From positions 1-64,000 of the forward strand of contig JBHGAV010000007.1 of the NCBI GenBank assembly GCA_041946685.1: a stretch of 64,000 nt of DNA. The letters are read 5' to 3'. This stretch comes from JBHGAV01 sp041946685 (GTDB lineage Bacteria; Acidobacteriota; Terriglobia; Bryobacterales; Bryobacteraceae). Each line of letters starts with the position of its first letter. Position 1 is the first letter of the stretch. Shown piece by piece: positions 51,988-58,618 of this stretch. A model generated the notes under the pieces. That model did not search any database and had not been told where the DNA came from. It saw only the letters and a program-made list of their open reading frames with translations. The translations under genes were made by a program, and so were the position numbers.

Positions 51988-53561
51988 ACGACTGGCGGGT
52001 GCGTGCTTTCGTCGCAAGCTGCCTGATTGTTGTCCCCTTTCTAAGGTTCGTGGTTCGGAAACAGTACGGTTTTCTCCACCCGGAAGTGCTCGCGGCCGTG
52101 CTTCTGCTCGTCTTGGTGTGCGCTCTTCTGTCGCTGTTTCGCGGAGTTGCATTTCAGCTTCTAATCGCCTTCCTGGCAACGGTGATGGCGACCTATCCGG
52201 CTCTTCAGTTGGCCGGATATCCGGCTTTCCTGCCACCCTGGCTGTGCGCAGTTCTGACCTTCTCGTTGACGCTGCTGGCGGCGCGGGCGATGCGCGAGAA
52301 GTTCATCCCTGTGCTGGCGGTCTTTGCGTGGTCGGGTTTGCTGGCAGACGCGGCCCTGGCAGTCAAGAGGACGTCGGTGACCGCAGAGGTGCGGGATGCC
52401 GCAGCCAAGGGGCACGTGCTGTGGCTGATTCTGGACGAACAGGTCGGCCTGGAGGGCTTTCCCGGTGGCTTCCCCGAGTGCGTCCGGGCCAGAAACAGGT
52501 TTCAAGCCGTGCTCGACCGGCACGGTTTCACGACGTTCCCGGGGGCATACAGCAACTACCCGACGACTGTCGACTCAGTCGCCAGCATTTTGAACGGCAG
52601 ACTGGCACGCCGGCCGGGGGAACTGATGCCCAGGGCCGGCTCGGGCCACATGCGTCACTACGCGATACGCGAGAATCGCCTGTTTTCGCACTACCTCGAG
52701 CGGGGCTACCGGGTGATGGCATGGCAGCACGGCGCCATCCGCATCTGTGGCCAATCTTCCCCAGGGATAGAGTGCAAAGACTATGACGAGCAGATCAAAT
52801 GGCTGCCCAGTGCTCCAGCACGATGGCCCGAACGATTCCGCTGGTTGGTAGGCTCGTATCAGTCTACAGACCCCTTGCTCGTGGCGGTGAAGGGCTTCTT
52901 TCCTTTCCGTTTTGGAATCAAGCTGTCGGGGCCGCTGTGTCTGGAGGGCCTGTGGCCGCAAGAGTTGGTTTCCCGCATACGAAGTGAGCCTCACAAGACC
53001 TTGTTCTTCGCCCACCTGTTGACCCCACATTCCCCCTACCTGTTGCGGGAAGACGGGTCCATCCGGCCCATGGCGGAATGGGCTGAAGACAGGGCGGACC
53101 ACCTGCTCAGCGAGGCGGTTTACCGTGACACCTACTGCCGGTACTGCGAGCAATCGGGCTTTGTGGCCAGCCAGGTCGACCGCCTGCTATTGCAGCTTGA
53201 CGAAAGCGAATTGTTGGACAGCATGACGGTGGTAATCCACGGCGACCACGGGACGAGAATCCTGCTGGCCACGGGCCGGGGCGGCGGAAGCAGAGGTTCC
53301 GTGTCGCCCGCTCTTCTGGACTTCGTTGGTGAGCCGGGCGGCCGTGGTTTGATTGACCGCTTCTCGACGCTACTGGCGATCAAGCGCCCTGGGGTCAGGC
53401 TGCCGGCCACCGTCAACGAGAGACACAGTGTCCTGACACTTCTGTCGAGAGTCGTCTTCAAGCGGGAGCCCGAGGACGGCGCTGAGCGCGCCGACAAGGT
53501 TTACCTGACGGACGCCCGCGAACAGTTTCACTCTGTCGACATTCAGAACGATTGGAGGTAA
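51975..53561 (+). CDS. Membrane-anchored sulfatase/alkaline-phosphatase-superfamily protein
   Basis: The 528-residue product has about four membrane segments in the first 130 residues, then an outer domain of the alkaline-phosphatase superfamily. Metal and nucleophile motifs can be placed: WLILDEQVG (Asp), YPTTVDSVASILNGR (likely nucleophile Thr), HLLTPHSPYLL (His) and HGDHGTR (Asp/His). Such enzymes transfer or hydrolyse phospho- or sulfo-groups on lipids and glycans, as in LtaS-type transferases. It is coupled to the methyltransferase (overlap 13 bases) and the AYLDP protein follows six bases later. Confidence 0.78.
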   Translation: MCDLNDWRVRAFVASCLIVVPFLRFVVRKQYGFLHPEVLAAVLLLVLVCALLSLFRGVAFQLLIAFLATVMATYPALQLAGYPAFLPPWLCAVLTFSLTLLAARAMREKFIPVLAVFAWSGLLADAALAVKRTSVTAEVRDAAAKGHVLWLILDEQVGLEGFPGGFPECVRARNRFQAVLDRHGFTTFPGAYSNYPTTVDSVASILNGRLARRPGELMPRAGSGHMRHYAIRENRLFSHYLERGYRVMAWQHGAIRICGQSSPGIECKDYDEQIKWLPSAPARWPERFRWLVGSYQSTDPLLVAVKGFFPFRFGIKLSGPLCLEGLWPQELVSRIRSEPHKTLFFAHLLTPHSPYLLREDGSIRPMAEWAEDRADHLLSEAVYRDTYCRYCEQSGFVASQVDRLLLQLDESELLDSMTVVIHGDHGTRILLATGRGGGSRGSVSPALLDFVGEPGGRGLIDRFSTLLAIKRPGVRLPATVNERHSVLTLLSRVVFKREPEDGAERADKVYLTDAREQFHSVDIQNDWR

Positions 53562-53567
53562 GGGTCC

Positions 53568-53774
53568 ATGATCCATCCCATTCCCGCATATCTAGACCCG
53601 ACATCAGGGAGCATCGCCTTCCAGGTCGCCATTTCCAGCCTGCTGGCGGTGGCGGCTGCCTTCCGCCTGTACTGGGACAAGGTGAAGCACGTTATCCATT
53701 GGAAGCGCACATCAGAGGTGGGAAGAGAGCCGCGGGGCGGGCAGGCGAGCCACCGGCCTTCTTCTACGGACTGA
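53568..53774 (+). CDS. Small AYLDPTSGS-type membrane protein
   Basis: The 68-residue product has the conserved start AYLDPTSGSIAFQVAISSLLAVAAAFRLYW, a motif (AYLDPGSGS) I know from short single-span proteins next to surface-polysaccharide methyltransferases and phosphatase-like genes. One membrane segment follows, then a basic tail. Its place directly after the sulfatase-like gene fits that association. AAGGGT precedes the ATG. Its 3' end overlaps the convergent TolC gene by 11 bases. The function is unknown. Confidence 0.7.
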   Translation: MIHPIPAYLDPTSGSIAFQVAISSLLAVAAAFRLYWDKVKHVIHWKRTSEVGREPRGGQASHRPSSTD

Positions 53775-55020
53775 CCGCTGCGCCCAGCGCCTGGTCCAGT
53801 TCGATCTCGAGGCGGCGGTAATCGTGAAGCCGGCTAAGCTGGCTCTGCCGTTGAGCGAGCAGCCGCGCCTCGGCGGCCAGACGCCGTTCCTGATCGGCCT
53901 GTCCCACCGCGATGGCTCGCTCGGCCTGCTCTACTGCCTGAGCGAACACCGGTTCCACATTCTCCCTGAGATACTCCAATTCGCGCGACCGGGCCCGAAG
54001 CCGTTCCAATAGCTCCTCGACTTCGAGACCGATGCGAGTCCGCTCAGCCTCGACTTCCGTGCGGCACTGGTCCAACTCGGCCTTCGGTCCCTGGAGCAGG
54101 GCGCTCGTCCACTTGAAAACCGGGAGGTCAATTCCAACGCGTACGCCCCAGGTGTTGAGATTGCCGGGCCCGCCCAGTTCGCGGCTCACCTGCGCGAACG
54201 ACAGCCAGGGGTATCGCTCCTGCTTGCGCATATCCAGCGCCGCGCCCGCCTGGGTGCAGCGCGCCGCGAGCGCGGCGAGCTCGGGCCGCCGCGCGAGGGC
54301 CGTTTCAGTCAGTTCTACGGCGTCGTACTGGCGAGGAGCGAAACGGAGTAGCTCTTCGTCAGCCTGGATTGAGACATCCTCCGATCGGGGAAGGCCCAGT
54401 TCCCTCGCCAGACGCGCCGACGCGAGGCGCCGGTCGAGGCGAGCCCTCGCCACGAGGGCGCGGGCTTCGGCGAGTTCAAGTTCGGCCGTGCTCTGGTCGA
54501 GCGCAGTCTTGACGCCTGAGGCCACCTGAGCGGCAAGGAATTCGACGATCCGCTCGTGGATTCGCACGGAGGCTTCGGCCAGCCTGATCTGCTCGTCCAG
54601 GAACACCACGTCCATGTGCAGCAGGCGCACCTGAGTGGCGAGCTGCTGTTCGCCCAGCGCGATCCGGGCGGCGGCTTCCGAGACTTTTCCCTGCGCCGAC
54701 TCGCCCTTGAGGCTCCGCTCTCCCGGACGGGGCGGGCTCCAGCGCAGCGACACGCTGTAGTTCTGGCTCCAGATCCTGCCCGAATCGTCGTCGAAGTCGA
54801 ACCGGCCCGTACGGATCTCCGGGTCGGGCAGGATCTTGGCGGCGGCGACGCCCCCTTCCTCAACGGCCTTCGCACGGTGCAGGACCAACAGGCGCGGGCT
54901 CCTCCGCAGGGCGAGATCGACCGCCTCCGACGCCGAGATTCCATCGGCCAGATTCACGTCGGCGGCGGCCAGTGCGCAGGCGCCGGCGACGGGAAGGGCA
55001 TACCGGAACAGAGAATTCAT
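53764..55020 (-). CDS. TolC-like outer-membrane efflux protein
   Basis: The 418-residue product has a signal peptide (RYALPVAGACALAAADV), then two repeated TolC-type halves: SEAVDLALRRSPRLLVLHRAKAVEEGG, long coiled helices rich in Ala, Arg and Glu, and LTETALARRPELAALAARCTQAGAALDMRKQERYPWLSF. Such proteins form a trimeric channel across the outer membrane. The start ATG 55020 overlaps the stop of the membrane-fusion protein gene by four bases (ATGA). It is the last gene of the CotH operon. No ABC or RND pump lies beside it. Confidence 0.85.
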   Translation of the reverse strand: MNSLFRYALPVAGACALAAADVNLADGISASEAVDLALRRSPRLLVLHRAKAVEEGGVAAAKILPDPEIRTGRFDFDDDSGRIWSQNYSVSLRWSPPRPGERSLKGESAQGKVSEAAARIALGEQQLATQVRLLHMDVVFLDEQIRLAEASVRIHERIVEFLAAQVASGVKTALDQSTAELELAEARALVARARLDRRLASARLARELGLPRSEDVSIQADEELLRFAPRQYDAVELTETALARRPELAALAARCTQAGAALDMRKQERYPWLSFAQVSRELGGPGNLNTWGVRVGIDLPVFKWTSALLQGPKAELDQCRTEVEAERTRIGLEVEELLERLRARSRELEYLRENVEPVFAQAVEQAERAIAVGQADQERRLAAEARLLAQRQSQLSRLHDYRRLEIELDQALGAAVSP

Positions 55021-57074
55021 CGAGAGACCTCCAGGTGCGTCCAGAGCGGCGTATCCTGCTGGCGATCGAAAATGACCGTCACAAGCTCGCCGCCCGCCGA
55101 GCGGCATAGCCCCTCCGGCTTCAACCCGGGGAAGGGCGCCAGCGGCGCGGCTCCCATCACCTGTTTGGACGCAGTCACCCGGAACAGCGAGCCGCCAGCC
55201 TCGTTCGTCGCGGCGACGAGCAGCGAACCATCGCCGAGCGAGAGGAGTTCGGAAATTCCCGCAGGCCGTCCTCCAACGGGCAGAGAAACCTTGCCCCAGA
55301 GCGAGAGCTGGGCATCCCGCAGGGAGCCCGCCAACAGCCGCTCGGGGCGGCCGAGACGCCAGATCTGCGCGCGACCGCTGGGATCGAGGGGCGCCTTCAG
55401 CCCGATCAACAGAGCGCCATCCTGCCAGGCCAGCCCTTCGATTTCGAGAAGAGGTCCACCACCGCGTGGGTCTCGCTCCAGGCCCAGGGAAGCGAGGAAG
55501 CCGGGATCGCTCCGGCCGCTTCTGGCAAGCAGGTCGTAGAAGAAGACGTGGTTAACCGCCACGAGCGCGCCGCCGTCCAACTGCGCCTGGATGAAGATGG
55601 TGCGCGCCGGCCGCCTCCTTCCCTTCCGGTTTTCCGATTGCGACGCGATGACGTAAATCGTTCCGTCGGGCGCGGCGGTGATCGCTTCCAAGTCGTTGAC
55701 CGCGTCCACGCCTCGGATAGGGATTGGCTGCGGCTCGACGATGCCGTCTCTGGTGATGGCGAAAAGCCAAGGGGCGTTATCGTTCTCTTCTTCCTGTCCG
55801 GTGTCGTCGCTGACCGCCAGGTAGCGATCGAGCGCCCCCACCCACACAATGCCGGAAGGTTCGAAACGGCTCCTGTGGAGCAGGGCGGGCGGGACGATAA
55901 GCGGCTTGAGTCTGCCCGCACCGGTGGGACCAGCCCCCCGAGCAGCCACCCGCCTTCCGAACACCCAAGCCTCGTTCTTGGACAGGAAACTCAAGTCGAC
56001 TGCCTGGCCAGGGTCGAGGGCGCTGGCGGGGTCGAGTTGCACGAAGATCTGCCTGCCCCACCGAGGCCGGTTTGGGGAAGGCCAGAAGCGAGCGGGGATC
56101 TCGGAGACGAAGGCGGCTACCGAGGTCACGGTCCCATACACGCGCTCCCCGTGGTTGGTGCGCGGCCGGATTTCCGCCACGTCGCCGACGGCTACGTTGT
56201 AGCCACGGTCCTCCTCGACGTAGGCGGTAACGTGGCGGGCTTCCTCGACGAGGGCAAGCGCGGGAGAGCCCGGGGTTAGGACGGCCCCCGGCCTGGCGAG
56301 GATGGCTGTCACGCGCGCGTCCACCGGAGAGGTCAACTGGAAAGCGCTGAGACGCTTCCTGAGCAAAGCCAGTTGGTCGAGTTGCCTGCTGACGCGAAGC
56401 TCCAGCGGCCGGACCTGTTCGCGGCGCGCGTCGCCTCCCGTTGCGCCCGCGTGACGCAAGCGCCACTCGGCCAGCCGCTCGCGCGCCGCCTCCTCACGCC
56501 GGCTGAGGCCGTCAATCCGGCCGGGCCAGGCCGCAACGCTCTCGGCAAGAGGCGCCACCTGGGCTTCGAGTTCCGCCAGACGCCGGGCGTCGGCGAGACG
56601 CCGGGCGACAAGATCACGCTGGCGGGCAATCTCCTCGCGCAAACCTTCCAGCTCCGCTCTGTCTCTCTCATAGGCGGCTTGAGCCGACTGAACCGCGACC
56701 TGCGCGTCCTCCACCTCCGACTGAAACGCTCTCTCCGTCTGGAGTCCGCTCAATTGCAGGGCCCGGTCTTCGGCGGGAACCATCGCCTCCAGTTCCCTGA
56801 GCTGTGCCTCGGCGACGGCGACTTCGCGTTCCAGCGTGCCGGAGTCGAGTCGCGCCAGAACCTGGCCGCGCGAGACGCGCTGGCCGACAGCGACCTCGAC
56901 CGATTCCAGCCGGCCGGTTTCCAGGGCAGAGACGTTGAACTCCCTCACTTCGGCCATGCCGCTGGCCTGGCCGGCGCCTGCCGACTGCCGGTGCAACCAG
57001 TACGCCGCGCCGGCAGCGAGGACCCAGATCACAAGCGGAACGGCGCGACGCGTGGCACGGCGAATCGAATGCAC
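55017..57074 (-). CDS. Membrane-fusion protein fused to a C-terminal beta-propeller-like domain
   Basis: The 685-residue product has a membrane segment (VPLVIWVLAAGAAYWLH), a HlyD-type biotinyl-lipoyl pair (GRLESVEVAVGQRVSRGQVLARLDSGTLEREVAVAEAQL and LTSPVDARVTAILARPGAVLTPGSPALALVEE) and a long coiled-coil hairpin between them (about 85-235). From about residue 385 a second domain begins (SGIVWVGALDRYLAVSDDTG, DLEAITAAPDGTIYVIASQS, EIEGLAWQDGALLIGLKAPL) that looks like a DUF3616 or phytase-like propeller. This fusion is unusual. GTG 57074 is chosen (AAGGAG nine bases upstream). TTG 57083 is the alternative. Confidence 0.75.
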   Translation of the reverse strand: MHSIRRATRRAVPLVIWVLAAGAAYWLHRQSAGAGQASGMAEVREFNVSALETGRLESVEVAVGQRVSRGQVLARLDSGTLEREVAVAEAQLRELEAMVPAEDRALQLSGLQTERAFQSEVEDAQVAVQSAQAAYERDRAELEGLREEIARQRDLVARRLADARRLAELEAQVAPLAESVAAWPGRIDGLSRREEAARERLAEWRLRHAGATGGDARREQVRPLELRVSRQLDQLALLRKRLSAFQLTSPVDARVTAILARPGAVLTPGSPALALVEEARHVTAYVEEDRGYNVAVGDVAEIRPRTNHGERVYGTVTSVAAFVSEIPARFWPSPNRPRWGRQIFVQLDPASALDPGQAVDLSFLSKNEAWVFGRRVAARGAGPTGAGRLKPLIVPPALLHRSRFEPSGIVWVGALDRYLAVSDDTGQEEENDNAPWLFAITRDGIVEPQPIPIRGVDAVNDLEAITAAPDGTIYVIASQSENRKGRRRPARTIFIQAQLDGGALVAVNHVFFYDLLARSGRSDPGFLASLGLERDPRGGGPLLEIEGLAWQDGALLIGLKAPLDPSGRAQIWRLGRPERLLAGSLRDAQLSLWGKVSLPVGGRPAGISELLSLGDGSLLVAATNEAGGSLFRVTASKQVMGAAPLAPFPGLKPEGLCRSAGGELVTVIFDRQQDTPLWTHLEVSR

Positions 57075-57101
57075 TCCAGTCAACTCCTTCCTCGGGAGCG
57101 G

Positions 57102-57785
57102 CTACACATCCACTTGCGTCTCCTGCATCAGAAGGGACAGGTTCGTCAGTCCCTCCACCTGCATCAAATCCCGTGCCAGCCGGTCACGGGACTCCTCGTG
57201 ACGAAACCGGACCTGGTACGTATGTTCGGCCTCCTCTCCCTGGGCCACCTGCTGGAGGGACGCCAGAACAAACGTCGAGCAGTGCGTCCGGAGCATGCGG
57301 TCGACCAGAACCCGGCTGTCGCCGTCCAGGGGAAGGGTGAACCGGACCAGTCCGTCGAAGTGATTGCGAGCCCCGAACGCCGCCCAGTTCAAGTACAGCG
57401 CCACGAGACAGAAGATCGCCGTGCCGATCGCGCCGACCGCGTATGCTCTCACCCCCGCCGCGATGCCGGCGGCCAGGGCGGCGAAGACAAAGACCATGTC
57501 CCGAGGCTCCCGCAGATTCGTGCGGAAGCGGATGATGGCCAGCGTTCCCACGATGCCGATTCCCCAGACGAGGTTGTTGCCGATCGCCAGCATCAGCATG
57601 GAGGCGACGACGCCGCCCAGGACCAGGGCGTGAACGAAGGAGCGCGAATAGGAGAGGCCCCGATGCGTCCAGGAGTAGCAGGCGGCAACCAGATGCGCCA
57701 GCACAAATCCAACCAGTACGGACAACAGCGCCACGCGGAAATCGGTCACGCTGGTCCCTTCCAGCGAGTTCAGCAAGTCGTTCAT
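57102..57785 (-). CDS. DUF4956 membrane protein
   Basis: The 227-residue product has about four to five membrane segments in the first 135 residues, including the family pattern VVASMLMLAIGNNLVWGIGIVGTLAIIRFRTNLREPRDMVFVFAALAAGIAAG. It ends with a cytoplasmic domain (TYQVRFRHEESRDRLARDLMQVEGLTNLSLL). DUF4956 genes are commonly found beside VTC-type polyphosphate polymerases (knowledge of families). Its start overlaps the VTC stop (ATGA). It is the only polytopic inner-membrane protein in the operon, so it is the natural membrane partner for the VTC protein and possibly for the export pair. Confidence 0.85.
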   Translation of the reverse strand: MNDLLNSLEGTSVTDFRVALLSVLVGFVLAHLVAACYSWTHRGLSYSRSFVHALVLGGVVASMLMLAIGNNLVWGIGIVGTLAIIRFRTNLREPRDMVFVFAALAAGIAAGVRAYAVGAIGTAIFCLVALYLNWAAFGARNHFDGLVRFTLPLDGDSRVLVDRMLRTHCSTFVLASLQQVAQGEEAEHTYQVRFRHEESRDRLARDLMQVEGLTNLSLLMQETQVDV

Positions 57786-58618
57786 CGGCGCATCCTCACA
57801 CCCGCCGCCGGAATCGCCAGATCAAGTGCGCAGCCTGTCCGGTTCGCGCCGAGGGAAAGGGTGACAGCGGTACAGTACTTGGAGAAGCCCCGGCGCATCA
57901 ACCCAAACGTCCGTACAAGATCCACGAGCCATACCGGAGCCGAATTCATGAACTTCAGCTCGAGGATGACCCGTGAGCCAGACTCGTCGGTCGAGTCCGT
58001 GCCGTCGTTGTTGCTCCAGCGGAAGGGTTCGCCCTTGAGCCCGTAGCGATCGCAGCGTTGATAGCGTAGGCGCCGGTCGAACGAAATCCGCACATAGCGG
58101 TCGATCCGGCTGATAAACGCCTGCCGCTCATATCGAACCAGCATCTTCGGCTCCGCGCGCATGATTCCCGCGAGCCCGAGAAAGTCCTCCAGCGCCGACC
58201 TCTGCTTGGCCGAAAGTGCCAGGGCCTCGCCGTCGAGCGGCAAGCGAAACAGCGCGGGCCAGATGTCTCGCGGAACCTCGAGCCAGGTCTTGCGGCTGAC
58301 CTCGTTGAACCGGCGCTTGATTTCGAACTTCACCGGCCCCTCAGCATGGCGCCCATAGGTTCGCACCCTCAGCTTGAACCGGTTCGGAACCTCCGCTTCC
58401 TTGTCCCAATAGGTCTTGAAATCAACGTTGTCCAGGTACAGGGAGGTTATGGTGTAGAACTTCTCGTCCTCTCGGGCCGCGTACCGGTCCATATCGCAGT
58501 AGGGCCGAAGGAAGGACCGGATGGGTTCCATCAGGTCCGGAGGAATGACGTACTTGTACTCATAGCGCTGGAAGACTACACCGTTTGCGGCGGGCATGCG
58601 CTGCGCGAGAACGCTCAT
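57782..58618 (-). CDS. VTC-domain polyphosphate-polymerase-like protein
   Basis: VTC domains of the triphosphate-tunnel fold make polyphosphate from ATP in yeast vacuoles. The 278-residue product carries the tunnel signatures: EYKYVI near the start (ExK), KLRVRTYG, FEIKRR (ExK), YERQAFIS, RISFDRRLR, VILELKFM (ExK) and FSKYCTAV. There is no SPX domain or membrane segment, as usual in bacterial forms. The start overlaps the CotH stop and the stop overlaps DUF4956. Polyphosphate synthesis is the family expectation, but another nucleotide or triphosphate substrate cannot be excluded. Confidence 0.87.
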   Translation of the reverse strand: MSVLAQRMPAANGVVFQRYEYKYVIPPDLMEPIRSFLRPYCDMDRYAAREDEKFYTITSLYLDNVDFKTYWDKEAEVPNRFKLRVRTYGRHAEGPVKFEIKRRFNEVSRKTWLEVPRDIWPALFRLPLDGEALALSAKQRSALEDFLGLAGIMRAEPKMLVRYERQAFISRIDRYVRISFDRRLRYQRCDRYGLKGEPFRWSNNDGTDSTDESGSRVILELKFMNSAPVWLVDLVRTFGLMRRGFSKYCTAVTLSLGANRTGCALDLAIPAAGVRMRR

